A stretch of 64,000 bases of DNA from Phaeobacter porticola (GCF_001888185.1 NZ_CP016364.1:310001-374000), one strand, 5' to 3'; positions 28,813 to 39,098 are shown, numbered from the stretch's first letter. Notes: generated from the letters alone by a model not told the origin. Translations and numbers: made by a program.

Positions 28813-29649
28813 ATGACGGCCAAAGCAACAGTCGGAAGTTCGATCCTTGAGACGGTCAAGACCATCGTCTACGCCCTGCTGATCGCGGGTGTGTTCCGCA
28901 CGCTGTTCTTTCAGCCGTTCTGGATTCCTTCCGGCTCTATGAAGGAAACTTTGCTGATTGGCGACTTTCTGTTCGTGAACAAGATGGCCTATGGCTATTC
29001 CTCCGCTTCCTGTCCCAGCCTGAAATTCCCGAGCGTCGGCATCGACATCGACAGCAGTGATATCTGTGGCTTCCTTGATGGTGAAAATTCTCGTATTTGG
29101 GCCGGTGAGCCCGAGCGCGGAGATGTCGTGGTCTTCCGTCATCCGGTCAATCAGAACGATTTCATCAAGCGGCTGATCGGTCTGCCGGGCGATAAGATCC
29201 AGGTGAAAGATGGCGTGCTGCACGTCAACGGTACCGCTGTTGCCATGCAGGATGCCGGTGAATTTGAAGAGCTGATGGCACCTCAAGGCCCTGCCGGGTC
29301 CTATCCGCTGTGTGAAAACGCACCAGTGGGTGAAGGCGCTACCTGCACAAAATCGCGTCAGATTGAAACCCTGCCCGGCGGGAGTGAGCATGTTGTGCTG
29401 AATATCGGCAATCAGGGCATGGATCATACTGGCGTCTATCAGGTGCCTGCAGGGCATTACTTCTTTATGGGGGACAATCGTGACAATTCCTCTGACAGCC
29501 GTTTGCCGCAGTCGGCCGGAGGCGTCGGTTACGTCCCTTACGAAAACCTTATTGGCCGTGCTGACCGGATCGTGTTTTCCTCTGCTGGCCGGTCCATGCT
29601 GTTCTTCTGGACTTGGCGCGGGGACCGTTTCTTTAAGGGGATCGAGTGA
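28813..29649 (+). CDS. lepB: signal peptidase I
   Basis: Inner-membrane Ser/Lys protease that removes signal peptides. 278 residues from ATG 28813. One membrane anchor ([19 protein letters not shown]), then the catalytic Ser42 in [13 protein letters not shown], Lys119 in [16 protein letters not shown], and the C-terminal box [11 protein letters not shown]. An insert at about 60-98 with two Cys ([21 protein letters not shown]) may be disulfide-bonded in the periplasm. Its stop overlaps the rnc start (GTGA). Confidence 0.96.
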   Translation: MTAKATVGSSILETVKTIVYALLIAGVFRTLFFQPFWIPSGSMKETLLIGDFLFVNKMAYGYSSASCPSLKFPSVGIDIDSSDICGFLDGENSRIWAGEPERGDVVVFRHPVNQNDFIKRLIGLPGDKIQVKDGVLHVNGTAVAMQDAGEFEELMAPQGPAGSYPLCENAPVGEGATCTKSRQIETLPGGSEHVVLNIGNQGMDHTGVYQVPAGHYFFMGDNRDNSSDSRLPQSAGGVGYVPYENLIGRADRIVFSSAGRSMLFFWTWRGDRFFKGIE

Positions 29650-30332
29650 AACTCTCTAAGGATATGTGCGCTTTTGCGGCGCGGATCGGCTATACTTTCA
29701 TTGAGCCTGCACTTCTCGTGCGGGCTTTGACTCATGCTTCTGTGTCGTCACCGAACCGTCAGGACAATCAGAGGCTTGAGTTTTTGGGCGACCGGGTGCT
29801 TGGCTTGGTGATGGCCACTGCACTGCTGGACACGGATAAGACTGCGACCGAGGGCCAGTTGGCGCCGCGGTTCAACGCTTTGGTGCGCAAGGAAACCTGC
29901 GCTGATGTTGCCCGCGAAATTGGGTTGGGTGATGTGCTGAAATTGGGCCGTTCGGAAACAATGTCAGGCGGGCGCCGCAAGCAGGCCCTGCTGGGGGATG
30001 CAATGGAAGCAGTGATCGCGGCTGTCTACAAAGATGGTGGATTTGAGGCCGCACAGCAGCTGATCCTGCGTCTTTGGGGTAGCCGTATTGGCCGTGTCGA
30101 GGCAGACGCCCGTGACGCCAAGACCACGCTACAAGAATTTGCCCAGGCGCGCGGCGAACAGCCCCCCGCCTATGTGCTGGTTGAGCGCAAAGGCCCAGAC
30201 CATCAACCTGAATTTACGATTTCCGTGCAGCTGCAAGACGGCACCGAAGGCCGCGCTACTGCCGGATCAAAACGTCAGGCCGAACAGGCCGCAGCCAAAT
30301 ACTTGTTGGCTCGATTGGAGCAAGAAAAATGA
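29646..30332 (+). CDS. rnc: ribonuclease III
   Basis: Endonuclease for double-stranded RNA in rRNA and mRNA maturation. 228 residues with a GTG start. The nuclease domain has [15 protein letters not shown] with E45 and D49, and [18 protein letters not shown] with the second pair of acids. The dsRNA-binding domain is at about 155-225 ([39 protein letters not shown]). Overlaps lepB by 4 bases and era by 4 bases (ATGA), a conserved lepB-rnc-era order. Confidence 0.97.
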   Translation: MKLSKDMCAFAARIGYTFIEPALLVRALTHASVSSPNRQDNQRLEFLGDRVLGLVMATALLDTDKTATEGQLAPRFNALVRKETCADVAREIGLGDVLKLGRSETMSGGRRKQALLGDAMEAVIAAVYKDGGFEAAQQLILRLWGSRIGRVEADARDAKTTLQEFAQARGEQPPAYVLVERKGPDHQPEFTISVQLQDGTEGRATAGSKRQAEQAAAKYLLARLEQEK

Positions 30333-31234
30333 CCACACGCGCCGGCTTTGTTGCCCTGATCGGTGAACCCAATGCGGGTAAATCCACGCTTCTCAACCGT
30401 ATGGTTGGGGCCAAGGTGTCAATTGTAACCCACAAGGTGCAGACCACCCGCGCCCGCATCCGTGGCGTGGCCATGGAGGGCGAGAGCCAGATTGTTTTTG
30501 TAGACACACCTGGCCTGTTCCAGCCGCGCCGCCGTCTGGATCGCGCGATGGTCGCAGCTGCCTGGGGGGGCGCTGCGGATGCCGACGTGGTCGTGCTGAT
30601 GATTGAGGCACACCGCGGTATTACCGAAGGTGTCGAACGCATCTTGGAAGGTCTTGAGAATATCGGCGAGGGCCGAAAAATCGCCTTGGCGATCAACAAG
30701 ATAGACCGGGTTCAGTCCGAGGTCTTGCTGGGTTTGACCAAAGATTTGAACGAACGCTACGCGTTTGCCGATACCTTTATGATTTCCGCAGAAAAGGGCC
30801 ATGGTGTCGACCATCTGCGCGGCTGGTTGGCAGAGCAGCTGCCAGAGGGGCCGTGGCTTTATCCAGAAGATCAGATCGCTGATCTTCCAATGCGCATGAT
30901 TGCGGCAGAGATGACCCGTGAAAAACTGACCCTGCGCCTGCATCAGGAATTGCCGTATCAGCTGACGGTGGAAACCGAAAACTGGGAAGAGCGTAAAGAC
31001 GGCTCGGCCAAGATCGACCAGCTGATCTATGTGATGCGTGACGGTCATAAAGGGATCGTGCTCGGCAAACGGGGGGAGACCATCAAGGCGGTCAGCCAGG
31101 CTGCCCGGGCTGAGCTGGAGGAGTTCCTCGATCGCAAAGTGCATCTATTCCTGCAGGTGAAAGTGCGCCCGAACTGGCTGGAAGAATCCGAACGCTATTC
31201 TGAGATGGGTCTCGACTTCAAGGACGGGAACTGA
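30329..31234 (+). CDS. era: GTPase Era
   Basis: 16S rRNA-binding GTPase needed for 30S maturation. 301 residues. G1 is GEPNAGKST (12-20), G3 is DTPGLFQPR, and G4 is NKIDRV; the KH domain (about 205-285) contains [21 protein letters not shown] and the terminal [10 protein letters not shown]. Coupled to rnc by ATGA. Followed after 6 bases by the DUF1491 gene. Confidence 0.97.
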   Translation: MTTRAGFVALIGEPNAGKSTLLNRMVGAKVSIVTHKVQTTRARIRGVAMEGESQIVFVDTPGLFQPRRRLDRAMVAAAWGGAADADVVVLMIEAHRGITEGVERILEGLENIGEGRKIALAINKIDRVQSEVLLGLTKDLNERYAFADTFMISAEKGHGVDHLRGWLAEQLPEGPWLYPEDQIADLPMRMIAAEMTREKLTLRLHQELPYQLTVETENWEERKDGSAKIDQLIYVMRDGHKGIVLGKRGETIKAVSQAARAELEEFLDRKVHLFLQVKVRPNWLEESERYSEMGLDFKDGN

Positions 31235-31240
31235 TCCCGC

Positions 31241-31570
31241 ATGGCGCGTCTTACGGCGAGCTTTTGGGTGCAGGCTTACCTCACCCGTCTGCGGCTTGCC
31301 GATATTCCGGCCTTTGTCACCTCGCATGGTGACGATACGGCCGGTGCCGTTCTGGTCAAGCTGAACACATTGGACCGCCAGGCCGAAGCGCTGCATCGCT
31401 CGTACGATTTGATGAGCGGCGCGCGTAGTTGGATCACATTGGCTAAGGGCGATGAAAACGACGTGGACGCGGCTATCGCCAAGCAACGCGGTTTTGACCC
31501 GGATCTCTGGGTGATTGAGGTCGAAGACCGCCACGGGCGGCATTTGCTGGATGAACCGGGCCTGGATTGA
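31241..31570 (+). CDS. DUF1491 family protein
   Basis: 109 residues, soluble. [39 protein letters not shown] is the N-terminal block and [23 protein letters not shown] the C-terminal one, both characteristic of this alphaproteobacterial family. The function is unknown; it has a constant place between era and recO. The stop falls three bases before the recO ATG. Confidence 0.85.
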   Translation: MARLTASFWVQAYLTRLRLADIPAFVTSHGDDTAGAVLVKLNTLDRQAEALHRSYDLMSGARSWITLAKGDENDVDAAIAKQRGFDPDLWVIEVEDRHGRHLLDEPGLD

Positions 31571-31572
31571 TC

Positions 31573-32292
31573 ATGGAGTGGCGCGACGAGGGCATATTGC
31601 TGACAATGCGCCGCCATGGTGAGAGTTCAGCAATCGTGGATGTATTCACCGTGGACCACGGGCGCCACGCCGGAGTTGTCCGTGGTGGTGCCGGTCGCAG
31701 AATGGCACCTGTGTTGCAACCGGGTGCCCAGTTGGATGTGACCTGGCGCGCGCGCCTAGAGGATCATCTGGGCAGCTATCACGCTGAACTTATACGAAGC
31801 CGTGCGGCGGCTGCCCTCTCTGGTCGTCTTGCGCTGGCAGGACTGAACGCGGTGACGGCGCTTTTGGCGTTTTGCCTGCCTGAACGCGAACCGCTTCCGG
31901 ACCTTTATCTGCGTAGTGAACAGCTTTTGGATTTGTTAGACCGTCCTGATGTTTGGCCCTTGGCCTATCTACGTTGGGAGAAGGCGCTGCTGGAGGAGAT
32001 GGGCTTTGGTCTCGATCTCAACCGATGCGCGGTAACAGGCGCGGGCACTGAATTGATGTATGTTTCCCCCAAGAGCGGACGGGCAGTGTCCCGCACTGGG
32101 GCGGGGGATTGGGCCGACCGCCTGTTGCCACTGCCACCAATTTTGCGCGGCCATGGCGATGCCAATACGGGGGAGATTGTGACAGCTCTCTCCACCACTG
32201 GGTTCTTCCTGGAAAGCCGTCTGGCGCCATCACTTGGCGACCGACCCCTGCCAGAGGCGCGAGGGCGGTTAATCGACGTGCTCAGTCGGTAG
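31573..32292 (+). CDS. recO: DNA repair protein RecO
   Basis: Mediator that loads RecA at gaps with RecR. 239 residues. The N-terminal OB fold starts [26 protein letters not shown]; the middle helical part has [24 protein letters not shown] and [10 protein letters not shown]. Of the zinc-finger cysteines found in many RecO, only the one in RCAVTG is obvious, as is common in this order. ATG 31573 lies three bases after the DUF1491 stop. Its 3' end overlaps the convergent lipoprotein gene by 11 bases. Confidence 0.93.
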   Translation: MEWRDEGILLTMRRHGESSAIVDVFTVDHGRHAGVVRGGAGRRMAPVLQPGAQLDVTWRARLEDHLGSYHAELIRSRAAAALSGRLALAGLNAVTALLAFCLPEREPLPDLYLRSEQLLDLLDRPDVWPLAYLRWEKALLEEMGFGLDLNRCAVTGAGTELMYVSPKSGRAVSRTGAGDWADRLLPLPPILRGHGDANTGEIVTALSTTGFFLESRLAPSLGDRPLPEARGRLIDVLSR

Positions 32293-32686
32293 CCGTAAAC
32301 AGCATCTCGCGACCGGCGTCATTGGTGAGCAGCAGGACGGATCCTTTGATCTCGACGAGATCCATCTGTTGCAGTGCCGTTAGGACATCTGTCTCTTCCC
32401 TTAAGGTCGGGCAGACCATACGTGTGGTTGCCAGTGCCGCGATCTCGAACCAGGGGTAGGGGGTCATCAGCTGGCCGGTCATTTGGTTGCACGGAAGCTG
32501 ACCGGTGATGACACCGGGCTTCGGGAATTCCAGCGTTGTGAGCGCAGCGACGGGCGTCTTGTCGATTTCACGCAGCTGCCAGGTGGTTCCGCGGCCGCCA
32601 TAGGCGCGCAGCGTTTCGTCACCGAAACACCCCACAAGAGACAAAAGAGAGGCAAAGGCGAGCAATGGGGCATAGATCAGTTTCAT
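32282..32686 (-). CDS. META-domain lipoprotein (HslJ-like)
   Basis: 134 residues. Lipoprotein signal with lipobox LVGC (C20). The mature domain has [26 protein letters not shown], and [21 protein letters not shown], the pattern of a META/HslJ domain (GCNxxxG...T.maC....E..f). Envelope location; in other bacteria HslJ is tied to heat or novobiocin tolerance, but a role here is unknown. Convergent with recO. Confidence 0.82.
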   Translation of the reverse strand: MKLIYAPLLAFASLLSLVGCFGDETLRAYGGRGTTWQLREIDKTPVAALTTLEFPKPGVITGQLPCNQMTGQLMTPYPWFEIAALATTRMVCPTLREETDVLTALQQMDLVEIKGSVLLLTNDAGREMLFTATD

Positions 32687-32800
32687 AGGGGCACGCTATC
32701 CCATGGCGACCGCTCGTCAAGCCGCCGGTGCAATTAGAAACGACCCGGAGCTGCGTGCGCCGGGCCGTTTCCAATCAGATGGCTGGGGGGCAGTATGTGA

Positions 32801-34486
32801 TCAGGCCAGTAGCCTGCGTGCGATGACCTGTGCCTGAATCTCGGCGGCACCTTCAAAAATATTGAGGATCCGTGCATCACACAGCACCCGGCTGATCTTG
32901 TACTCTAGCGCAAAACCGTTGCCGCCATGGATCTGCAAACCGTTGTCGGCCGCTGCCCAGGCAACGCGGGCGCCCAACAGCTTCGCCATACCAGCCTCTA
33001 GGTCACAACGATGGCCATTGTCTTTTTCCCAGGCCGAAAAATACGTGAGCTGGCGGGCCATCATGATCTCAACCGCCATCATCGCCAGTTTGGAGGCCAC
33101 GCGGGGGAAGGCGATCAGCGGCTTACCGAATTGCTTTCGATCCTGCGCGTATTGCATCGCGATATCCAATGCAGATTGCGCAACACCAATGGCGCGGGCA
33201 GCAGTTTGGATACGCGCGGATTCAAAGGTCTCCATCAGCTGCTTGAAGCCTTTGCCCTCGTTCCCGCCGAGCAGGTTTTCACGCTTCACGTGAAACCCGT
33301 CAAATGCCAGCTCGTACTCTTTCATACCGCGATAGCCAAGAACCTCGATTTCACCACCGGTCATGCCTTTTGTAGGGAAGGGATCTTCATCGGTACCAGG
33401 TGTTTTCTCTGCCAGGAACATCGACAAGCCCCGATGATCCGTACTGTTGGGGTCGGTGCGTGCCAGCAGCGTCATTACATGGGTGCGCGCGGCATGTGTA
33501 ATCCAGGTCTTATTGCCGGTGATCTTGTAGTCGCCATTGTCACCCTTAACGGCGCGGGTGCGCAAGGCACCCAGATCAGACCCTGTGTTTGGTTCGGTAA
33601 AGACGGCTGTGGGCAGGATTTCGGCGCTGGCGATCTTGGGTAGCCAGCTGGCTTTTTGCTCTTCGGTCCCGCCTGCTATGATCAGTTCAGCTGCGATTTC
33701 TGACCGAGTGCCAAGGCTGCCAACACCGATATAGCCGCGTGACAGCTCTTCGGACACGACGCACATCGAGGCCTTGGACAATCCAAAGCCGCCAAACTCC
33801 TCAGGGATGGTCAGCCCAAAGACGCCCATTTCGGCCAGCTCTTCGATGATCTCCATCGGGATCAACTCGTCGTTCAGATGCCAGTCGTGGGCGTGAGGCT
33901 CCACCTTTTCGATCGTGTAACGACGGAACTGATCACGGATCATCTCCAGCTCTTCATCAAGGCCGGAGTTGCCAAACATAACTGAGCCGGACTGCTCTTG
34001 CATCAGCTCTACCAACCGCATGCGCGCAGCCTGAGTGTTGCCGCTGTCACAAAGCGTCATGACAGCAGGAACCATTAGCAACCTCTGACTGTCCTGTGAC
34101 AGGCCAAGATCCTGCAACCGCAGAACCTCGCCCTGGTTCATCGGAATGCCGCCGTAGATTTGCCAGAGGTATTCGCCAAAGCCGATTTGCAGCAATAGCT
34201 GGTCCGTTTCGGAGAATTTGCCATCCGCCTGCAGCCGTTCTGCCCAGTTATGCATCTGGCGTAAGCTATAGGCATAGGTGGCAAGCCAGGCGAGGCCGTG
34301 CGCGGCCGTTTGATGGCTTTCGACCAACGCCCCCGAAACTCGACCGTCCTCGCTGACAAGACCGCGCACGGTGCTTCGCGCGGTCTCTAGAAGATCGCTC
34401 ACCGGGTCCAGTGCCGCTGCGGTGAGCGTCAGAATGTCAGGAACAAGGGTCGGTTGCATTTGCGGGTCCTGTCCATCATGAGCCAT
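32801..34486 (-). CDS. mcd: (2S)-methylsuccinyl-CoA dehydrogenase, ethylmalonyl-CoA pathway
   Basis: FAD enzyme that oxidises (2S)-methylsuccinyl-CoA to mesaconyl-CoA during acetyl-CoA assimilation. 561 residues, about 170 more than ordinary acyl-CoA dehydrogenases: the N-terminal extension (ESHQTAAHGLAWLATYAYSLRQMHNW region) is the mark of Mcd. The dehydrogenase part, from about 175, has FGLTIPEEFGGFGL, TEPNTGSDLGALRT, RIQTAARAIGVAQSALD and LQIHGGNGFALEY. An AAGGA lies 7 bases before ATG 34486. Electrons should pass to EtfBA, also in this window; the two loci share a 12-bp upstream motif. A plain acyl-CoA dehydrogenase is the less likely alternative. Confidence 0.85.
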   Translation of the reverse strand: MAHDGQDPQMQPTLVPDILTLTAAALDPVSDLLETARSTVRGLVSEDGRVSGALVESHQTAAHGLAWLATYAYSLRQMHNWAERLQADGKFSETDQLLLQIGFGEYLWQIYGGIPMNQGEVLRLQDLGLSQDSQRLLMVPAVMTLCDSGNTQAARMRLVELMQEQSGSVMFGNSGLDEELEMIRDQFRRYTIEKVEPHAHDWHLNDELIPMEIIEELAEMGVFGLTIPEEFGGFGLSKASMCVVSEELSRGYIGVGSLGTRSEIAAELIIAGGTEEQKASWLPKIASAEILPTAVFTEPNTGSDLGALRTRAVKGDNGDYKITGNKTWITHAARTHVMTLLARTDPNSTDHRGLSMFLAEKTPGTDEDPFPTKGMTGGEIEVLGYRGMKEYELAFDGFHVKRENLLGGNEGKGFKQLMETFESARIQTAARAIGVAQSALDIAMQYAQDRKQFGKPLIAFPRVASKLAMMAVEIMMARQLTYFSAWEKDNGHRCDLEAGMAKLLGARVAWAAADNGLQIHGGNGFALEYKISRVLCDARILNIFEGAAEIQAQVIARRLLA

Positions 34487-34529
34487 GAATCACATCCTTT
34501 CAGTTGCGTCAGTGGTAGATCACTTTGCA

Positions 34530-34542
34530 GTTGCAGCGCAAC
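34530..34542. promoter_or_regulatory. palindromic element GTTGCAGCGCAAC upstream of mcd
   Basis: GTTGC/GCAAC inverted arms around AGC, 44 bases upstream of the mcd ATG. The 12-mer TTGCAGCGCAAC recurs with one change at 34597 near tauE and with one change at 47592 near etfB. TGC-rich palindromes of this type are bound by PhaR and by RamB/ScfR-type regulators of short-chain acyl-CoA metabolism in alphaproteobacteria; which one acts here is inference. Confidence 0.5.
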
Positions 34543-34596
34543 AAAAATACCTTGTGACGTTATGTTTGGATCAATAATTGCTGATACATTTCGCAC

Positions 34597-34608
34597 GTGC
34601 AGCGCAAC
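34597..34608. promoter_or_regulatory. second copy of the element, GTGCAGCGCAAC, upstream of tauE-like gene
   Basis: Shares an uninterrupted 11-mer TGCAGCGCAAC with the copy at 34532-34542; the two start 66 bases apart, just over six helical turns. It is 22 bases before the ATG of the divergent permease gene, so a protein bound here could affect both genes. Confidence 0.45.
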
Positions 34609-34630
34609 GCGGATGTGCTAAAGGGGAGAG

Positions 34631-35419
34631 ATGTCAGTGTCTTCTTACCTTGTCGCCGCTCTCCCACCGGGTCTAAATATCGAAATATTGGCGTTTGCGC
34701 TGGGAATTTCGGTATTGGCTGGCACGGTGAAGGGCATGGTCGGATTTGCCATGCCAATGATCCTAGTTTCCGGGCTGAGCATGTTCCTGTCACCGGAAAT
34801 TGCGCTCGCGGGGCTGATTTTGCCGACAGTGGTGACAAATGGTATGCAGGCGTTGCGCCAAGGAACTGCGGCGGCCTGGCAGTCAATCAAACGGTTTCGA
34901 ATTTTCTTGCTTGTTGGGTTGGTCTTTTTATTGGCGAGCGCGCAATTGGTTAGGGTGTTACCGCAAGGCATTATGTTACTCGTGATTGGGGTGCTGGTCA
35001 CGATTTTTGCGCTGATGCAGTTGATGGGACGCAGCATTCCCATGACCCGTACCAATTCACAAACCGAGGCGGTCGTCGCGGCAGTCGCGGGCTTTATTGG
35101 CGGGTTGTCAGGTATCTGGGGGCCGCCGACCGTGGCCTATCTGACAGCCCTTGGCACCGAAAAACACGAACAGATGCGAGTGCAAGGTGTGATCTATGGG
35201 CTCGGTGCTATGGCCTTGCTATTGGCGCATATCGGGTCCGGCGTGATGCGTGCTGAGACTGCGCCGTTCTCACTCATGCTGGTGCCGCCTGCTATCGTCG
35301 GCATGTGGATCGGGGGGCTGTTACAGGATCGGATCAATCAGGCCACGTTTCGGCGGGCAACATTGGTTGTTTTGCTGCTTGCGGGGGCCAATCTGCTCCG
35401 GCGCGGACTCATGTATTAG
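34631..35419 (+). CDS. TauE/SafE-family anion permease
   Basis: 262-residue membrane protein with eight or so helices in two repeats. GTVKGMVGFAMPMILVSGLS in the first half and GFIGGLSGIWGPPTVAYLTALG in the second are the TauE/SafE signatures; members export sulfite, sulfoacetate or other small organic anions. The Shine-Dalgarno AGGGGAG ends only two bases before ATG 34631, so GTG 34637 (8 bases away) may be the true start. Divergent from mcd with a shared operator-like repeat, which raises the chance that it carries an organic acid (inference). Confidence 0.88.
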   Translation: MSVSSYLVAALPPGLNIEILAFALGISVLAGTVKGMVGFAMPMILVSGLSMFLSPEIALAGLILPTVVTNGMQALRQGTAAAWQSIKRFRIFLLVGLVFLLASAQLVRVLPQGIMLLVIGVLVTIFALMQLMGRSIPMTRTNSQTEAVVAAVAGFIGGLSGIWGPPTVAYLTALGTEKHEQMRVQGVIYGLGAMALLLAHIGSGVMRAETAPFSLMLVPPAIVGMWIGGLLQDRINQATFRRATLVVLLLAGANLLRRGLMY

Positions 35420-35478
35420 GGTCTAATGAGCTGGTCAGAGCCTAGTTCGTGCAAAGAAACACACAAAGAGGACTGTGG

Positions 35479-36378
35479 ATGGTAAAGCGATTGAGCGCAG
35501 AGCATTTGGCCACAGTCTCCATCGCTGTTGCGATACTGGTGCTCGCAGGTAAGACGCTGGCCTGGTGGCTGACCGGTTCGATTGCGCTGTTTTCTGACGC
35601 GATGGAATCGCTGGTCAATATCGGCGGCGCGATCATGGCATGGTTTGCGGTCCGCTACGCCAATCGTCCGCCTGACGCAGGACATCCCTTTGGTCATCAC
35701 AAGGCGGAGTATTTCTCGGCTGTTGTGGAAGGGATCATGATCATCGTTGCGGCCTTGCTGATCCTAAATGAGGCCATTTCCGCCCTTCGCGCACCGGCAC
35801 CCTTGGTTTGGAACAGTGCGGGGATTTGGGTCAATGCGGGGGCCATGGTGGTGAACCTGCTCTGGGCCCGTGTGCTGATCGAACGTGGCTCTGTGCTTGG
35901 CTCGCCAGCACTGGTTGCAGGCGGACGCCATTTGATGAGTGACGTTTGGACCTCGGCAGGCGTCCTGGTTGGCTTGGTCTTGGCAATGGCCACGGGCTGG
36001 TCATTGCTCGACCCAATCCTGGCCCTATTGGTTGCTGTTAACATCCTGCGCGAAGGGTATCTGGTGGTTGTCTCATCAGTTGGCGGGCTGATGGATCAGG
36101 CGGCGCCGCAGAATGAGCGGGACGAAATAGCTGCGATTATTCACCAGACGGCCCAAGGTGCGTTGCAGGTGCACGGTCTGAAAACCCGGCGTGCCGGGCA
36201 AGCGGTTTTCATTGAGTTTCATATGGTTGTCGCAGGTGAAATGACGGTACGGGCATCTCATGCGATCTGCGATCGTATCGAAGAAGCCATCCGCGTCTCG
36301 CTGCCAACCGCGCAGGTCACGATCCACGTGGAACCAGAACACAAGCTGGAAGACAGCGGTATCAAACCGGGGCAGTAG
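35479..36378 (+). CDS. cation diffusion facilitator family transporter
   Basis: Metal(II)/proton antiporter, 299 residues from ATG 35479 (AAAGAGGA upstream). SIALFSDAMESLVNIGG has the transport-site Asp (D40) of helix 2, GHPFGHHKAEYFSA is the family signature after helix 2, and GGRHLMSDVWTSAGV gives the HxxxD of helix 5. The cytoplasmic C-terminal domain (from about 205) has VHGLKTRRAGQAVFIEFHM and HAICDRIEEAI. With Asp/Glu in helix 2 and His/Asp in helix 5, the metal (Zn, Fe or Mn) remains open. Confidence 0.92.
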   Translation: MVKRLSAEHLATVSIAVAILVLAGKTLAWWLTGSIALFSDAMESLVNIGGAIMAWFAVRYANRPPDAGHPFGHHKAEYFSAVVEGIMIIVAALLILNEAISALRAPAPLVWNSAGIWVNAGAMVVNLLWARVLIERGSVLGSPALVAGGRHLMSDVWTSAGVLVGLVLAMATGWSLLDPILALLVAVNILREGYLVVVSSVGGLMDQAAPQNERDEIAAIIHQTAQGALQVHGLKTRRAGQAVFIEFHMVVAGEMTVRASHAICDRIEEAIRVSLPTAQVTIHVEPEHKLEDSGIKPGQ

Positions 36379-36399
36379 CGCGCGGAAAACCCGGAAATG

Positions 36400-36431
36400 A
36401 AAAAGCCCCGATCAGAGGATCAGGGCTTTTT
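36400..36431. terminator. bidirectional intrinsic terminator between the CDF gene and pckA
   Basis: AAAAAGCCCCGATC (36400-36413) pairs with GATCAGGGCTTTTT (36418-36431) with one mismatch and a 4-base loop; A-run and T-run flank both sides. Serves both convergent genes. Confidence 0.9.
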
Positions 36432-36451
36432 GTGTTTCGGAACAGCGGAAC

Positions 36452-38050
36452 TCAGCTGATGGCCGCAGCTTTTACGTCATCATCAATGTAGGGTAAGTAC
36501 TGTTCAAAGTTGTCAGAGAACATCTGCACCAATTTGGCGGCTTGAGTGTCATAGGCCACCTGATCGTCCCATGTGCGACGCGGGTCCAGCAAGACCTCGG
36601 CAACACCAGGGACAGTGACAGGTACGTCAAAGCCAAAGTTCGCGTCTTTACGGAACTCCGCCTCGGCCAGCGATCCATCCAGCGCTGCTGTCAACAACGC
36701 GCGGGTGGCCCGGATCGGCATGCGACTGCCAATACCGTAGGCACCACCGGTCCAGCCGGTGTTGACCAGCCAGCAGGTGGCCCCATGCTGGGCGATCTTG
36801 TCACGCAGTAGGTTACCATAAACTTCGGGCCGACGCGGCATGAAGGGGGCACCAAAACAGGTGGAGAACGTAGGTTCTGGTTCAGTCACGCCGCGCTCGG
36901 TGCCTGCCACCTTAGAGGTGAAGCCGGACAGGAAGTGATACATCGCCTGTGCTGGGGTCAGCCGCGCGATCGGAGGCAGCACCCCAAAGGCATCACATGT
37001 CAGCATGATGATATTCTTGGGGTGACCGCCGCGTGCGCTCTCGGATGCATTGGAGATGTAATGCAGCGGGTAAGCACAACGCATGTTCGCGGTGAGACTG
37101 TCGTCGTTGAAGTCCAGCTCCTTGGTCTCCGGATCGAACACCATGTTTTCGATCACCGTCCCGAACTTCGACGTCGTGGCGTAGATTTCCGGCTCCGCCT
37201 CGGCGTTCAGGTTGATGGTCTTGGCATAGCAACCGCCTTCAAAATTGAACGTACCGTTGTCGGCCCAGCCATGTTCGTCATCGCCGATCAGGACGCGGTC
37301 CGGGTCTGCGGACAGGGTGGTCTTGCCAGTGCCCGACAGGCCAAAGAACACAGCGGTGTCCACCGGATTGCCCTTGGCGTGGTTGGCCGAGCAGTGCATC
37401 GGCATGATGCCCTTTTCGGGCAGCAGGTAGTTCAGCAACGAGAAGACGGATTTCTTGTTCTCACCGGCGTATTCCGTGCCGCCAATCAGGATCATCTTGC
37501 GATCAAAGTTCATCGCGATCACGGTCTCGCTGCGGCAGTTATGGCGCTCCGGATTGGCCTGAAAGCTGGGGCAGTTGATGACAGTGAAATCCGCGATAAA
37601 GTCGTCCAGATCTTCACGGTCAGGGCGGCGCAACATGGTGCGGATAAACAGCCCGTGCCAAGCCAGTTCGGTGACCATACGCACGTTGATTGCATGTGCG
37701 GGGTCCGCGCCGCCGACCAAATCCTGCACATAGTATTCTTTGCCCTGCATATGGGCGAGCATGTCAAGATAAAGCGCATCAAACCCCTCGGGGCTCATCT
37801 CGGCATTGTTTTCCCACCAGATGGTGTCGGTAACGCTGTCGGTTTTCACAACGTGCTTATCCTTGGGCGAACGGCCGGTGAACTTGCCGGTGGTCACCAG
37901 AAAGGCGCCGCCATTGCCAAGCGTACCTTCGTCGCGCTTCAGGGCCGCCTCCATCAGGGCTGGCTCCATGAGGTTGTAATAGACGTTCCCCAGTCCTTCG
38001 ATACCTTGATCTTCGAGGCGGAATTGCGGGTTAACCCGTCCAGATGCCAT
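36452..38050 (-). CDS. pckA: phosphoenolpyruvate carboxykinase (ATP)
   Basis: Converts oxaloacetate to PEP, the entry to gluconeogenesis. 532 residues. [12 protein letters not shown] binds substrate; [14 protein letters not shown] contains the metal-binding His; the P-loop is [16 protein letters not shown] at about 237-250, followed by LIGDDEHGW with the metal-binding Asp; [11 protein letters not shown] is the C-terminal nucleotide block. Divergent from chvI, with 346 bases between. In relatives pckA is controlled by ChvGI-type and LacI-type regulators; the shared region here has repeats that fit the latter. Confidence 0.97.
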   Translation of the reverse strand: MASGRVNPQFRLEDQGIEGLGNVYYNLMEPALMEAALKRDEGTLGNGGAFLVTTGKFTGRSPKDKHVVKTDSVTDTIWWENNAEMSPEGFDALYLDMLAHMQGKEYYVQDLVGGADPAHAINVRMVTELAWHGLFIRTMLRRPDREDLDDFIADFTVINCPSFQANPERHNCRSETVIAMNFDRKMILIGGTEYAGENKKSVFSLLNYLLPEKGIMPMHCSANHAKGNPVDTAVFFGLSGTGKTTLSADPDRVLIGDDEHGWADNGTFNFEGGCYAKTINLNAEAEPEIYATTSKFGTVIENMVFDPETKELDFNDDSLTANMRCAYPLHYISNASESARGGHPKNIIMLTCDAFGVLPPIARLTPAQAMYHFLSGFTSKVAGTERGVTEPEPTFSTCFGAPFMPRRPEVYGNLLRDKIAQHGATCWLVNTGWTGGAYGIGSRMPIRATRALLTAALDGSLAEAEFRKDANFGFDVPVTVPGVAEVLLDPRRTWDDQVAYDTQAAKLVQMFSDNFEQYLPYIDDDVKAAAIS

Positions 38051-38396
38051 GTGTTCTTTCTCCTGTGGCGACTATAAAAGTCGCAAACAATAAAAGCCGC
38101 GCCCTGGGGCATAAATCGGCACAAAGGCCAATGTGGCTGGTCTTAACATAAGGGTTTGCGCGCTGAACAGAACGCTTTGACGCAGTTAGCGCCATCAAGG
38201 CAATGTTTAGCGCAACCATTTTTTTTAACGACAATTTGCAGGGGCTCGTGCCTGAATGTTTAGCGCCTGCTAAGGTATTTTTGTCTCAATTGAGGCGAAA
38301 CTGTGTCGAGATTCTTCAATGGGCATTGATTCGCCGGGGCAGAACAGCGATGAACGTTTAAAAAACACAAAAACGAGCAGATTTGGGGCCAATCAG
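38051..38396. promoter_or_regulatory. divergent control region pckA/chvI with three TTAGCGC elements
   Basis: 346 bases. TTAGCGC occurs at 38186-38192, 38207-38213 and 38260-38266; the last two are parts of an identical 12-mer AATGTTTAGCGC (38202-38213 and 38255-38266). Starts are 21 and 53 bases apart, that is about 2.0 and 5.05 helical turns. The element resembles half of the LacI-family CceR-type operator (TGTTAGCGCTAACA) known for central carbon genes in Rhodobacterales. An A/T-rich block (CCATTTTTTTTAACG) lies between copies two and three. Exact promoters cannot be fixed. Confidence 0.55.
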
Positions 38397-39098
38397 ATGT
38401 CTAAGATTGCTTTAGTCGATGATGATCGGAATATCCTGACCTCGGTCTCAATGACCCTTGAGGCCGAAGGCTTTGAGGTTGAGACCTACAATGATGGGCA
38501 GGCCGCGCTGGACGCGTTCAACAAGAAACTGCCGGATATGGCAGTTCTCGACATAAAGATGCCGCGCATGGACGGCATGGATCTGTTGCAGCGGCTGCGG
38601 CAGAAAACCCAGATGCCTGTAATCTTTCTCACCTCCAAGGATGATGAGATCGATGAGGTTCTGGGCCTGCGAATGGGGGCTGATGACTACGTAAAGAAAC
38701 CGTTTTCGCAACGGCTTCTGGTCGAGCGCATCCGCGCCTTGCTGCGCCGTCAAGAGGCGATCAGCGGTGATGTTGTTGCCACTACGACCGAAAACAAGAT
38801 GATGGAGCGGGGCAATCTACGCATGGATCCGCTGCGCCATTCGGTCAGCTGGAAAGGGCAGGACGTGTCCCTGACGGTCACTGAATTTCTGCTTTTGCAG
38901 GCTCTGGCACAACGCCCTGGTTTCGTCAAAAGCCGCGATCAGCTGATGGATGTTGCCTATGATGATCAGGTCTACGTGGATGACCGTACCATCGACAGCC
39001 ATATCAAGCGTCTGCGCAAGAAGATGCGCAGCGCGGACACCGAATTTGCGGCCATTGAGACGCTTTACGGTATCGGTTACCGTTACAATGAAGAGTAA
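38397..39098 (+). CDS. chvI: response regulator ChvI
   Basis: OmpR/PhoB-type regulator of the acid, envelope and host-contact response of alphaproteobacteria. 233 residues from ATG 38397. Receiver domain with D8/D9 and phospho-acceptor D52 ([12 protein letters not shown]), T at [14 protein letters not shown] and K at [11 protein letters not shown]; the [19 protein letters not shown] stretch is characteristic of ChvI. The winged-helix domain from about 130 ends with [12 protein letters not shown]. Followed after 33 bases by its sensor gene. Confidence 0.95.
   Translation: MSKIALVDDDRNILTSVSMTLEAEGFEVETYNDGQAALDAFNKKLPDMAVLDIKMPRMDGMDLLQRLRQKTQMPVIFLTSKDDEIDEVLGLRMGADDYVKKPFSQRLLVERIRALLRRQEAISGDVVATTTENKMMERGNLRMDPLRHSVSWKGQDVSLTVTEFLLLQALAQRPGFVKSRDQLMDVAYDDQVYVDDRTIDSHIKRLRKKMRSADTEFAAIETLYGIGYRYNEE

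Noticed and set aside
31573-32292. recO as a pseudogene because zinc-finger cysteines are few
   Set aside because: The frame is full length with conserved ends, and many alphaproteobacterial RecO proteins lack the full zinc finger.
36935-38077. 380-codon open frame on the + strand across pckA
   Set aside because: Antisense to a complete PEP carboxykinase; no domain, no convincing ribosome-binding site.
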